A stretch of 64,000 nt of DNA from Streptomyces sp. Je 1-332 (lineage in GTDB: Bacteria > Actinomycetota > Actinomycetes > Streptomycetales > Streptomycetaceae): the NCBI RefSeq assembly GCF_040730185.1, contig NZ_CP160402.1, positions 5,890,001 to 5,954,000 of the forward strand. Direction: 5' to 3'. The notes under the pieces are model-generated. The model was not told where the DNA came from. It was given only the letters and a program-made list of their open reading frames with translations, and did no database searches. This document shows positions 26,371 to 34,794 of the stretch, one piece after another; positions within the stretch are counted from its first letter, which is position 1; every line of letters begins with the position of its first letter. Both the position numbers and the translations under genes were made by a program.

Positions 26371-27537
26371 TCAAGCGCCGGACGGGCTGAAACCTCGGAG
26401 CGTGTCCGGGACCTCCTCCACCCTGTCCACCAGCGCGATCCGCGACTCCATCGAGCGGCCCCGTGCCAGCGCCTGCAGCAGCGGCCACGCGGGGAGGCGT
26501 TCCGTCCAGTGTTCGTGGTTCACCAGGATCATGGGGGCCGGTTCGCCGCGGGACTCGTAGTAGTTCGGGGTCGCCGCGTCGAAGATTTCCTGGAGCGTGC
26601 CCGCGGCGCCGGGGAGGAAGATCACGCCCCCGTTCGAGCGGGCGAGCAGGCCGTCCTCGCGGGTGGCGTTCGCGAAGTACTTCGCCAGGTGGGTGGCGAA
26701 GGCGTTCGGCGGCTCGTGGCCGTAGAACCATGTGGGGACGCCCACCGAAGCGCCACCGTCCGGCCAGCGCTCGCGCACGTCGAAGGCCGCCCGCGCCCAC
26801 TCCGTGACCGAGGGGGTGAACGACGGGGCCTTGGCGAGGAGTTCGAGCGCCTCGTCCAGCATCTCGTCGCGGAAGACCGACGCGTACGCGCCCAGGTTCG
26901 CCGCCTCCATCGCGCCCGGCCCGCCACCCGTGGCGACCGTGAACCCGGCGCGGGCGAGCGAGCGGCCGAGCCGGGCGGCGCCCTCGTACGCCTCCGTGCC
27001 GCGGGCCATCGCGTGGCCGCCCATCACGCCCACCACCCGGGCGCTGACGAGCAGTTCGTCCAGGGCGTCCGAGATCGAGTCGTCGTGGATCGCGCGGAGC
27101 ATCGAGGAGAAGACGTCACCGTCGGCCTTGGTCTCCTGGAACCACTCGTACGCACGGGCGTCGGGAGTCGCCTCGTACCCACCCTCGGAGAGCCCGGCGA
27201 AGAGCTCGTCCGGCGTGTGGAGAAGTCCGCGGTACGGGTCGAACGGCAGGCCGGGGACGGGCGGGAACACCAGCGCCCCGGCGGCCCGGACCGCGTCCGC
27301 CGCGCTCGGCTCCATCAGGCAACCGAGGAACACCGCGCCCGTGGCGTCGCACGCCGTCAACGCGGACGTACGCCCCATCAGGTCTATGGCCTGGACACGG
27401 CACCCGGCGAGCGAGCCGCCCGCGGCGATCTCGTCGAACTCGGCGAGCGACTCGATCTCGCGGTCGCCGCCCGGGAGTCGGGGCGAGGGGGCGGGGGCGG
27501 ATGCGGATGCGGGTGCGGGTTCGGGAGTCGGCAGCAT
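26371..27537 (-). CDS. LOG family (Rossmann) protein
   Basis: 388 aa. A Pro/Ala-rich N-terminus is followed by an unassigned 150-residue domain and then a LOG-like domain (about 160-345) with GVMGGHAMARG, ATGGGPGAMEAANLGA and LPGAAGTLQEIFDA. The usual LOG motif PGGxGTxxE reads PGAAGTLQE here. LOG proteins release a base from nucleotide monophosphates or bind nucleotides. The long N-terminal extension distinguishes this subgroup. The function is not known. Confidence 0.8.
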   Translation of the reverse strand: MLPTPEPAPASASAPAPSPRLPGGDREIESLAEFDEIAAGGSLAGCRVQAIDLMGRTSALTACDATGAVFLGCLMEPSAADAVRAAGALVFPPVPGLPFDPYRGLLHTPDELFAGLSEGGYEATPDARAYEWFQETKADGDVFSSMLRAIHDDSISDALDELLVSARVVGVMGGHAMARGTEAYEGAARLGRSLARAGFTVATGGGPGAMEAANLGAYASVFRDEMLDEALELLAKAPSFTPSVTEWARAAFDVRERWPDGGASVGVPTWFYGHEPPNAFATHLAKYFANATREDGLLARSNGGVIFLPGAAGTLQEIFDAATPNYYESRGEPAPMILVNHEHWTERLPAWPLLQALARGRSMESRIALVDRVEEVPDTLRGFSPSGA

Positions 27538-27648
27538 CCGCCCATGCTAAGCAGACCGCCCGATCGTCGGTTGCCCCCCTTGCCCCCTGCCCGCCGGGTG
27601 GGCCGGGTTCGCCGGCCCAGTACCTCTGGCCCCCGGCTCCCGGCCCCC

Positions 27649-28053
27649 TTACCCCTCCACCGCGGACGCGTCCATCCACATGATTTCCCACGTGTGGCCG
27701 TCCAGGTCGTCGAAGGCGCGGCCGTACATCATGCCGAAGTCCTGTGTCCTGCCCGCCGTGCCGCCTGCCGCCACGGCCTTGTCCACCAGCTCGTCGACCT
27801 TTTCGCGGCTCTCGGCGCTCAGACAGATCAGCGCCTCGCTGGTCGTCCGTGAGTCCGCGATCTGCTTCTCCGTGAACTGCTGGTACTTGCTCTTGCCCAG
27901 CATCATCGCGACGATCGTGTCGCTGATCACGACGCAGGCGCAGTCGTCCGTCGTGAACTGCGGGTTCAGCGAGTAGCCGAGCTCCGTGAAGAACTTCTTC
28001 GAGCTGTCGACGTCGTCCACGGCGAGGTTCACGAAGATCATCTGCTGGTACAT
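27649..28053 (-). CDS. VOC (glyoxalase-fold) family protein
   Basis: 134 aa, starting MYQQMIFVNLAVDDVDSSKK (then FFTELGYSLN). Two beta-alpha-beta modules and the ending YGRAFDDLDGHTWEIMWMD are typical of small VOC proteins. The histidine in DGHTWEI and glutamate residues may bind a metal. No pathway is implied by the neighbours. The ATG is preceded by a clear AGACCTC-complement (GGGAGACCTC on the minus strand). Confidence 0.88.
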   Translation of the reverse strand: MYQQMIFVNLAVDDVDSSKKFFTELGYSLNPQFTTDDCACVVISDTIVAMMLGKSKYQQFTEKQIADSRTTSEALICLSAESREKVDELVDKAVAAGGTAGRTQDFGMMYGRAFDDLDGHTWEIMWMDASAVEG

Positions 28054-28144
28054 GAGGTCTCCCGTTGCGGTGAGTTCTGCGTGGCGTGTGCGTTCGTGTC
28101 TGTGTCTTACGGAGGGGTAGACGAACGTTCGACGCAGAACTCAT

Positions 28145-28166
28145 CGCCCGCAGCGGGCTCTTTTTT
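28145..28166 (+). terminator. Hairpin followed by T6 on the plus strand
   Basis: GCCC/GGGC arms with a GCAGC loop (28146-28158) are followed by TCTTTTTTC. The T run is on the plus strand, although both flanking genes are on the minus strand and the nearest plus-strand gene ends at 26283. Confidence 0.5.
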
Positions 28167-28187
28167 CGCGAGTTGGACGCGGGCTCC

Positions 28188-29366
28188 TCAGCCCGCGAGT
28201 GGCAGCGCCGCCAACTCCGCCACCACCCAGGTCAGCGGCCCGAACACGGCCGCGAGTGTGCCTGCCCGCAGTGCGGCGGTGCCGCGCAGCATGGACGCCG
28301 GAGCCCCGAGTTGGAGCAGCGCCGACGTCGTGTCCGAGCGCGCGTGCTTGGCCTCGACCGCGGCCGTGGCCAGGGTCAGTACCGCGCAGCCCGCCACGAG
28401 CAGCGAGCCGAGCGTGGTCAGCGGGCCGACCTCGGGCCGGTTGCCGGAGTAGAGCGTGAGCGCCGCGTACGCCCCGGAGCCGACCACACACAGCACCCCG
28501 AGCGGCCGGCCGATCCGCCGCGCCTCCTCCTGCAGCCCGCGCCCGGCCAGCAGCCGCATCGCTCCGGGCCTGGCCGACTGCAGGATGCGCCCGCACAGGA
28601 ACGTGAGGCCGGGGCCCGCGATGGCGAGGCCGAGCGCGGTGAGCGCCCATCCGGCGAGCACGCCCGCCGGGCTGCCGGTCAGACCGCCCGGCATCCGCAG
28701 GTCCGGAGTCCCGGGCGAGCGGCTCGCGTACGTCTCGACGGCGAGGCCTGCCGCGAGGAGCGCGACTCCCCAGGGAAGCCCGCTCGGCGGGGCCGCCGGT
28801 GCGTTCGGGTCCGCGGGGCCGGCGTGGTGGGCGTCCTGCTTGCCGTTGGACTTCGGGGTGCGGGGCCGCAGTACCGCGGCGCTCCCCGCGGAGGCGGCCA
28901 GTGGGACGAGGGCGAGCAGGGTGAGCGCCGCGGGGAGGGGCAACGGCTGCCCGGCGGCGAGCAGTTCGGACCCGGCGCCGTCGAACGGCAGGCCCGACAG
29001 GTCGCCGCGCAGGTGCAGGAAGAACAGGAGCGCGACCATCGAGCCGAGCGTGCACGCCACCGCCGTGGAGATCGTGGCGAGGACCATGAGCCTTGCCGGA
29101 CCGAGCCCCACCGCCGAGAGCCCGGAGCGCGGCCGGGTCGCCGGGTCGGTGCGCGCGACGGTGACGGCGAAGTACACGGTGGCGGCGATCGGCGCGACGC
29201 ACCAGGCGAGCCGCAGCACGGCTCCGCCGGACGCGTCCGGGTGGCTCATCGCGTAGCCCAGCGTGCACAGGAGAAGGAAGCCGGTGCCGGCCGATGCCCC
29301 GGCGACCAGCAGCCTGCGCAACTGGACCAGGGGATGGGCCCCGCGGGCTAGACGGAGAGCGAGCAC
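28188..29366 (-). CDS. ABC transporter permease-like membrane protein
   Basis: 392 aa from GTG. About nine to ten hydrophobic segments, for example ASAGTGFLLLCTLGYAMSH, ATVYFAVTVA, LMVLATISTAVACTLGSMVA, LPAALTLLALVPLAASAG and VAGCAVLTLATAAVEA. It overlaps the ATPase gene upstream by 19 bases and so is its likely partner. It resembles FtsX/MacB-type permeases only loosely, and no FtsX motif is clear. The substrate is unknown. Confidence 0.75.
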   Translation of the reverse strand: MLALRLARGAHPLVQLRRLLVAGASAGTGFLLLCTLGYAMSHPDASGGAVLRLAWCVAPIAATVYFAVTVARTDPATRPRSGLSAVGLGPARLMVLATISTAVACTLGSMVALLFFLHLRGDLSGLPFDGAGSELLAAGQPLPLPAALTLLALVPLAASAGSAAVLRPRTPKSNGKQDAHHAGPADPNAPAAPPSGLPWGVALLAAGLAVETYASRSPGTPDLRMPGGLTGSPAGVLAGWALTALGLAIAGPGLTFLCGRILQSARPGAMRLLAGRGLQEEARRIGRPLGVLCVVGSGAYAALTLYSGNRPEVGPLTTLGSLLVAGCAVLTLATAAVEAKHARSDTTSALLQLGAPASMLRGTAALRAGTLAAVFGPLTWVVAELAALPLAG

Positions 29367-30859
29367 GCGGCCCGACCTTCCGCGTCGTCGGAATCACCTT
29401 CGGCGGCCGCGGTGCGGGAGCCTGCGGCGGCCGCGGCGCCGGACCTTCCGGCGGCCATGGCCCCGCCTTCGGCGGCCGCGGCGCGGGAGCCCTCGGCGGT
29501 CACGGTGCCGGAGCCTTCGGCCGCCGCTGCGCCGGAGCCTTCGGCGGTCACGGTCCTGGAGCCCCCGGCACCCTCCGTGCCGGAGTCCCCGGCACCCGTG
29601 GTCCCGGAGCCTTTGGGTGCCGCTGGGCGGGAGCCCCCGGCGGTCACGGTCCCGGAGCCTTCGGCAGTTGCTGTGCTGGAACGTCCGGCACCTGCGGTTC
29701 CGGAGCCTTCGACGGCCGCTGTGCGGGAGTCCCCGGCACCCGCGGTTCCGGAGCTTCCGGCGGCCGCTCTACCGAAACCCCCGGCACCCGCTGTATCGGA
29801 ACGTCCGGCACCTGCCATCCCGGAGTCTCCGGCGGCCGCTCTACCGGAGCCCCCGGCGCCTGCGCTCCCGGAGCCTTTGGCCGCCGCTGTGCGGGAGCCT
29901 TCGGCGCCCACGGTCCCGGAGCTCCCAGCACCCGCGGTCCCGGAGCTCCCGGCACCCGCGTCCCCGGACCCCTCGGCCGAGGCACCCGCGTCCCCAGACC
30001 CCTCAGCCAAGGCACCCGCGTCCCCAGACCCCTCGGCCGAGGCATCCGCGTCCCCGGACCCCTCGGCCGAGGCATCCGCGTCCCCGGACCCCTCGGCCAA
30101 GGCACCGCCCGCGGCCTCGGGCGCGCCCCCGCCCGTACCCGCCTCCGCCGCCGCGAGCTCCTCCGAGCCAGGCAGATGCACCGTGTTCACGCGCCTCCCG
30201 TCGAGCAGCGTGATCGTCCGGTCGGCGAGGGCGGCGACCTCTGTGTCGTGTGTGGCGATGACGACCGTGATGCCGTGCGAGCGGGCTGCGGTCGTCAGCG
30301 TGCGCAGGACGTGGGCGCGGTCGGCGCGGTGCAGCGGCGCGGTCGGCTCGTCGGCGAAGATCACGGACGGCATCGTGACCAGGGCGCGGGCGATGGCGAT
30401 GCGCTGGCGCTGGGCCTGGAGCAGCGCGTGCGGCCGCTTGCGGGCGCAGTCACCGATGTCGAGCCGGTCGAGCCACTCCTGGGCCGTGGTCTTGGAGACC
30501 CGGTGCGAGGCGCCGCGCAGCATCAGCGGCATCGCGACGTTCTCCCAGCCCGTGAGCTCGGGCACGAGGTGCGGCTCGGGGTCGATCCAGCCGAAGCGGT
30601 CGCGGCGCAGGCGTTCGCGGATCACCGGGCCCATCGTGTGCACCGGCGTGCTGTTGAACCAGACCTCGCCCTCGTGGGGCAGGAGCTGCCCGGAAAGACA
30701 GCGCAGGAGAGTCGTCTTGCCGCTGCCGCGCGGGCCGGCGACGGCGAGGATCTCGCCCTCGCGGACACCGAGCGATACGCCGGTGAGCGCGGGCGAGCCG
30801 TTGTGTGTGACGTGGAGGGCGCGTGCCCACAGCACGTCGTTGTCCGGCGGGGCCACCAT
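29348..30859 (-). CDS. ABC transporter ATPase with long tandem-repeat tail
   Basis: 503 aa from ATG 30859 (GAGG about 8 bases upstream; GTG 30868 also possible). Residues 10-235 form an ABC domain: Walker A GPRGSGKTT (about 42), Walker B VIFADEP (about 166), H-loop ATHD (about 202). The Q-loop glutamine is replaced (FGWIDPEPH), the signature reads LLQAQRQ instead of LSGGQ, and the D-loop reads APLH. The remaining 250 residues are tandem Gly/Ala/Ser-rich repeats, first 10-residue AEGSGDAxAx units, then 8-residue GSGTAGAG-like units. No known ABC ATPase domain explains the tail. It pairs with the overlapping permease gene. Confidence 0.82.
   Translation of the reverse strand: MVAPPDNDVLWARALHVTHNGSPALTGVSLGVREGEILAVAGPRGSGKTTLLRCLSGQLLPHEGEVWFNSTPVHTMGPVIRERLRRDRFGWIDPEPHLVPELTGWENVAMPLMLRGASHRVSKTTAQEWLDRLDIGDCARKRPHALLQAQRQRIAIARALVTMPSVIFADEPTAPLHRADRAHVLRTLTTAARSHGITVVIATHDTEVAALADRTITLLDGRRVNTVHLPGSEELAAAEAGTGGGAPEAAGGALAEGSGDADASAEGSGDADASAEGSGDAGALAEGSGDAGASAEGSGDAGAGSSGTAGAGSSGTVGAEGSRTAAAKGSGSAGAGGSGRAAAGDSGMAGAGRSDTAGAGGFGRAAAGSSGTAGAGDSRTAAVEGSGTAGAGRSSTATAEGSGTVTAGGSRPAAPKGSGTTGAGDSGTEGAGGSRTVTAEGSGAAAAEGSGTVTAEGSRAAAAEGGAMAAGRSGAAAAAGSRTAAAEGDSDDAEGRAACSLSV
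29400..29951. repeat. 24-bp coding tandem repeat, about 23 degenerate copies
   Basis: Plus-strand units resemble CCGGAGCCTTCGGCGGTCAC plus four bases. The period is 24 bp, so each copy encodes eight residues of the ATPase tail. Copies diverge at several positions, which suggests an old array. All frames lack frequent stops because of the period and composition. Confidence 0.85.
29952..30101. repeat. 30-bp coding tandem repeat, five near-identical copies
   Basis: Five 30-bp units start at 29952, 29982, 30012, 30042 and 30072, each GCAYCCGCGTCCCC followed by RGACCCCTCRGCCRAG. They differ from each other by only a few bases, so this array is young compared with the 24-bp array beside it. Each encodes the ten residues AEGSGDADAS or a close variant. 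Confidence 0.92.
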
Positions 30860-30890
30860 CACGTACACCTCGGTTCAGATCAGTTTGCCT

Positions 30891-30906
30891 CCCCCGTACG
30901 GGGGAA
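30891..30906. promoter_or_regulatory. Perfect 16-bp palindrome upstream of the ABC operon
   Basis: TCCCCCGTACGGGGGA is self-complementary over its full length and lies about 30 bases upstream of the ATPase start. It is a good candidate operator for a dimeric repressor controlling the ATPase-permease pair; no regulator gene is adjacent. Confidence 0.55.
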
Positions 30907-30972
30907 CGAAGGCGGGGCCGATCGGTCACTGGGCACGCTAGGGATCCAGGCCGCGATGCCTGGAAACGACGC

Positions 30973-31017
30973 GGCCCGGGGGCACCCGTTCTCACTCGAA
31001 CGGGTGCCCCCGGGGCC
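30973..31017 (-). terminator. Terminator after the polyamine aminotransferase
   Basis: GGCCCGGGGGCACCCGTT (30973-30990) pairs with AACGGGTGCCCCCGGGGCC (30999-31017) with one bulged base and an 8-base loop. It lies 54 bases beyond the aminotransferase stop on the minus strand. Confidence 0.8.
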
Positions 31018-31070
31018 GGTGTTGATCACTCGATCACACTATGGGGCCCGCAGGCCCCACAGGTGGTGCG

Positions 31071-32450
31071 TCAGAGCTTCGTCCACGCCTCCGTGAGGAC
31101 CTGGCGCAGGATGCCCTCGATCTCGTCGAAGGTCTCCTGGGTGGAGATCAGCGGCGGGGCGAGCTGGACGACCGGGTCGCCACGGTCGTCGGCGCGGCAG
31201 TACAGGCCGTTCTCGAAGAGCGCCTTGGAGAGGAAGCCGTACAGGACGCGCTCGGTCTCCTCGTCGTTGAACGTCTCCTTGGTGGCCTTGTCCTTCACGA
31301 GCTCGATGCCGTAGAAGAAGCCGTTGCCGCGGACGTCGCCGACTATCGGCAGGTCGTGCAGCTTGCGCAGGGTCTGGTAGAACGCGTCCTCGTTGTCGAG
31401 CACGTGCTGGTTCAGACCCTCCTTCTCGAAGATGTCCAGGTTGGCGTTGCCGACCGCGGCCGAGACCGGGTGGCCGCCGAAGGTGTAGCCGTGCAGGAAG
31501 GTGTTGTCACCCTTGTAGAACGGCTCGGCGATCTTGTCCGAGACGATGCAGGCGCCGATCGGGGAGTAGCCCGACGTCATGCCCTTGGCGCAGGTGATCA
31601 TGTCCGGGACGTAGCCGAACTTGTCACAGGCGAACATCGTGCCGAGGCGGCCGAAGGCGCAGATGACCTCGTCCGAGACGAGCAGCACGTCGTACTTGTC
31701 GCAGATCTCGCGGACCCGCTGGAAGTACCCGGGCGGCGGCGGGAAGCAGCCGCCCGCGTTCTGTACCGGCTCCAGGAACACGGCGGCGACCGTCTCGGGG
31801 CCCTCGAAGAGGATCTCCTGCTCGATCTGGTCGGCGGCCCAGCGGCCGAAGGCCTCGGGGTCGTCGCCATGGATCGGGGCGCGGTAGATGTTCGTGTTCG
31901 GCACCTTGTGCGCGCCCGGGACGAGCGGCTCGAAGGGCGCCTTGAGCGCGGGCAGACCGGTGATGGACAGGGCGCCCTGCGGGGTGCCGTGGTAGGCGAC
32001 CGCGCGGGAGATGACCTTGTACTTCGTGTGGTTGCCGGTCAGCTTGTGGTACTGCTTCGCCAGCTTCCACGCGGTCTCGACGGCCTCGCCGCCACCGGTG
32101 GTGAAGAAGACCTTGTTCAGGTCGCCCGGCGCGTGGTTCGCCAGGCGCTCGGCGAGCCTGACGGCCTGCGGGTGGGCGTAGCTCCAGATGGGGAAGAAGG
32201 CCAGGTCCTGCGCCTGCTTGTACGCCGTCTCGGCCAGCTCGTGACGACCGTGTCCGGCGTTGACCACGAACAGGCCCGAGAGGCCGTCGAGGTACTTCTT
32301 GCCCTTGTCGTCGTAGATGTAGGTGCCTTCGCCACGCACGATGGTGGGCACGGGTGCGTTCTCGTAGTCCGACATGCGGGTGAAGTGCATCCACAAGTGG
32401 TCGTACGCGGTTTGGCTGAGGTCCTTGCTCACGGCTATCGGGTTCCCCAC
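31071..32450 (-). CDS. Class III aminotransferase, probable putrescine/diamine-pyruvate
   Basis: 459 aa. The PLP lysine lies in MITCAKGMTSGY. Other class III signatures are VFFTTGGGEAVETAWKLAKQ, AYHGTPQGALS, VLLVSDEVICAFGR and TFGGHPVSAAVG. Close neighbours are an Lrp regulator and an aminobutyraldehyde dehydrogenase, which points to removal of an amino group from putrescine or a related polyamine. The ATG lies 16 bases inside the upstream regulator gene, so translation is coupled. The exact substrate cannot be read from the sequence. Confidence 0.9.
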   Translation of the reverse strand: MGNPIAVSKDLSQTAYDHLWMHFTRMSDYENAPVPTIVRGEGTYIYDDKGKKYLDGLSGLFVVNAGHGRHELAETAYKQAQDLAFFPIWSYAHPQAVRLAERLANHAPGDLNKVFFTTGGGEAVETAWKLAKQYHKLTGNHTKYKVISRAVAYHGTPQGALSITGLPALKAPFEPLVPGAHKVPNTNIYRAPIHGDDPEAFGRWAADQIEQEILFEGPETVAAVFLEPVQNAGGCFPPPPGYFQRVREICDKYDVLLVSDEVICAFGRLGTMFACDKFGYVPDMITCAKGMTSGYSPIGACIVSDKIAEPFYKGDNTFLHGYTFGGHPVSAAVGNANLDIFEKEGLNQHVLDNEDAFYQTLRKLHDLPIVGDVRGNGFFYGIELVKDKATKETFNDEETERVLYGFLSKALFENGLYCRADDRGDPVVQLAPPLISTQETFDEIEGILRQVLTEAWTKL

Positions 32451-32932
32451 ATATAGGTCTGCTTCTTGAGCTTCAGATAGACGAAGCTCTCGGTGGAGCG
32501 CACGCCGGGGAGGGCGCGGATGCGCTTGTTGATCACGTCGAGAAGGTGGTCGTCGTCCTCACAGACGACCTCCACCATCAGGTCGAAGGAGCCCGCGGTC
32601 ATCACCACGTACTCACACTCGGCCATGGCCGTCAGCGCCTCCGCGACGGGATCCAGATCGCCCTCGACGTTGATGCCGACCATTGCCTGCCGCCGGAAAC
32701 CCACGGTGAGCGGGTCGGTGACGGCGACGATCTGCATCACGCCCTGGTCGAGCAGCTTCTGGACGCGTTGCCGCACGGCCGCTTCGGAAAGGCCCACGGC
32801 CTTGCCGATGGCGGCGTACGGACGGCGTCCGTCCTCCTGAAGCTGTTCGATGATCGCCAGGGAGACGGCGTCGATGGACGAAGAACCGTTCCCGTGTCGG
32901 GAACTGCTGGAATCTGCGCTGCGACTGGCCAC
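32435..32932 (-). CDS. Lrp/AsnC family transcriptional regulator
   Basis: 165 aa from GTG 32932; GTG 33010 (191 aa) is also possible, because the frame is open to 33058 and no strong ribosome binding site decides. The N-terminal helix-turn-helix (SIDAVSLAIIEQLQEDGRRP followed by YAAIGKAVGLSEAAVRQRVQ) is followed by the RAM ligand domain (MVGINVEGDLDPVAEAL and VVEDDD-like segments). It is cotranscribed with the aminotransferase and divergent from an aldehyde dehydrogenase, so it probably controls both in response to an amine or amino acid. Confidence 0.9.
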   Translation of the reverse strand: MASRSADSSSSRHGNGSSSIDAVSLAIIEQLQEDGRRPYAAIGKAVGLSEAAVRQRVQKLLDQGVMQIVAVTDPLTVGFRRQAMVGINVEGDLDPVAEALTAMAECEYVVMTAGSFDLMVEVVCEDDDHLLDVINKRIRALPGVRSTESFVYLKLKKQTYMWGTR

Positions 32933-33108
32933 GACCCCATGGTGCACAGGACTCGACAGTTCCGCAAGGTCAGATCGATGAAATTCGTTGTCTACGGGTT
33001 CGATCGTCACGGATTTCGCAGTTCTAGGGCTCCGGGTATGTTGAAAGCGTCGGTACAACGACTAGGGTGGGTGTCTCATCCACTGGACATCTGACTGGAG
33101 GGCCGGAA

Positions 33109-34548
33109 GTGACCACCGAGCTGCGCCGTCTGCGTAACTACATCGACGGAGAATTCCGGGACGCCGCCGACGGGCGGACCACCGAGGTGGTCAATCCCGC
33201 CACCGGCGACGCCTACGCCACCGCGCCCCTGTCGGGGCAGGCGGACGTCGACGCCGCCATGGACGCGGCCGCCGCCGCGTTCCCCGCCTGGCGCGACCTG
33301 ACGCCCGCCGAGCGCCAGAAGGCCCTGCTGAAGATTGCCGACGCCTTCGAGGAGCGTGCCGAGGAGCTCATCGCGGCCGAGGTCGAGAACACGGGCAAGC
33401 CGACCGGACTCACGCGGTCCGAGGAAATCCCGCCCATGGTCGACCAGATCCGCTTCTTCGCGGGCGCGGCCCGGATGCTCGAAGGCCGCGCGGCCGGCGA
33501 GTACATGGAGGGTCTGACCTCCATCATCCGCCGCGAGCCGATCGGCGTCTGCGCGCAGGTCGCGCCCTGGAACTACCCGATGATGATGGGCGTTTGGAAG
33601 TTCGCCCCGGCGCTCGCCGCGGGCAACACCGTCGTCCTCAAGCCCTCGGACACGACCCCCGCGTCGACCGTCCTGATGGCCGAGATCATCGGCTCGATCG
33701 TCCCCAAGGGCGTCTTCAACGTCGTCTGCGGCGACCGTGACACCGGCCGTGCGATGGTCGAGCACAACACCCCCGCGATGGCCTCCATCACCGGCTCCGT
33801 GCGCGCCGGCATGCAGGTCGCCGAGTCCGCCTCCAAGGACCTCAAGCGGGTCCACCTGGAGCTGGGCGGCAAGGCGCCGGTCGTCGTCTTCGACGACGCC
33901 GACATCGCCAAGGCCGTCGAGGACATCTCCGTGGCGGGCTTCTTCAACGCGGGCCAGGACTGCACGGCCGCCACGCGCGTACTCGTCCACGAGTCCATCC
34001 ACGACGAGTTCGTGACGGCGCTCGCCAAGGCCGCGGCCGACACGAAGACCGGCCAGCCGGACGACGAGGACGTGCTCTTCGGCCCGCTCAACAACGCCAA
34101 CCAGCTGAAGCAGGTATCCGGCTTCATCGACCGCCTCCCGGCGCACGCCAAGGTCGAGGCGGGCGGTCAGCGGGTCGGCGAGAAGGGCTTCTTCTACGCC
34201 CCGACCGTCGTCTCGGGCCTCAAGCAGGACGACGAGATCATCCAGAACGAGGTCTTCGGCCCGGTCATCACCGTCCAGTCCTTCACGGACGAGGCGCAGG
34301 CCGTCTCGTACGCGAACGGCGTGGACTACGCGCTGGCCTCCTCGGTCTGGACGCAGAACCACGCGCGCGCCATGCGCATGTCCAAGGTCCTCGACTTCGG
34401 CTGCGTCTGGATCAACACGCACATCCCGCTGGTCGCGGAGATGCCGCACGGTGGCTTCAAGAAGTCCGGCTACGGCAAGGACCTTTCGGCGTACGGGTTC
34501 GACGACTACACGCGCATCAAGCACGTGATGACGTCCATCGAAGGCTAG
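33109..34548 (+). CDS. Gamma-aminobutyraldehyde dehydrogenase-like (ALDH)
   Basis: 479 aa from GTG 33109 with GGAGGG about 6 bases upstream. ALDH signatures: Rossmann ALAAGNTVVLKPSDTTP, catalytic glutamate in LELGGKAPVVVFDD, catalytic cysteine in FNAGQDCTAATR. The NAGQDCTA context is typical of aminobutyraldehyde/betaine aldehyde dehydrogenases. It would oxidise 4-aminobutyraldehyde to GABA after the neighbouring aminotransferase. It is divergently transcribed from the Lrp gene and is a paralogue of the ALDH at 44567. Confidence 0.93.
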   Translation: MTTELRRLRNYIDGEFRDAADGRTTEVVNPATGDAYATAPLSGQADVDAAMDAAAAAFPAWRDLTPAERQKALLKIADAFEERAEELIAAEVENTGKPTGLTRSEEIPPMVDQIRFFAGAARMLEGRAAGEYMEGLTSIIRREPIGVCAQVAPWNYPMMMGVWKFAPALAAGNTVVLKPSDTTPASTVLMAEIIGSIVPKGVFNVVCGDRDTGRAMVEHNTPAMASITGSVRAGMQVAESASKDLKRVHLELGGKAPVVVFDDADIAKAVEDISVAGFFNAGQDCTAATRVLVHESIHDEFVTALAKAAADTKTGQPDDEDVLFGPLNNANQLKQVSGFIDRLPAHAKVEAGGQRVGEKGFFYAPTVVSGLKQDDEIIQNEVFGPVITVQSFTDEAQAVSYANGVDYALASSVWTQNHARAMRMSKVLDFGCVWINTHIPLVAEMPHGGFKKSGYGKDLSAYGFDDYTRIKHVMTSIEG

Positions 34549-34579
34549 TCGCGTCCGCCGGGTTGCTCGCCGTCGGCCT

Positions 34580-34631
34580 CTGCGGGGCAGTGGGGGCTGA
34601 TCGCGCAGTTCCCCGCGCCCCTTTGGGGCGC
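34580..34631. repeat. Streptomyces-type extragenic repeat with hairpin
   Basis: GGGGGCTGATCGCGCAGTTC continues into CCCGCGCCCC-TTT-GGGGCGC, a 7-bp stem (34615-34621 and 34625-34631). I recognise the GATCGCGCAGTTCCCCGCGC sequence as common between Streptomyces genes; this is from memory. It probably also ends the aldehyde dehydrogenase transcript. Confidence 0.6.
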
Positions 34632-34794
34632 CACCGGCGCCTTAAATCGTGTGACGTCCTTTCCGCCCCCGCGTACCGTCAGGTGTGCGGGGGCGGCTCC
34701 GTTGTGTGCTTCCTTCTTTCTCTTCTCTGCAAAAGATCCGTAGCGCACGCACTCTCCGCCCCCGCCTTTTCTGTACCTACGGGGGTGGGACCTG

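Noticed and set aside
29952..30101. The 30-bp repeats as a CRISPR array
   Set aside because: The units follow each other directly with no spacers, and they are in frame with an ATPase gene.
29294..31096. Long plus-strand open frames over the ABC ATPase repeats
   Set aside because: They exist because the repeat period is a multiple of three and the sequence is GC-rich. Only the minus-strand frame joins a real ABC domain with Walker motifs.
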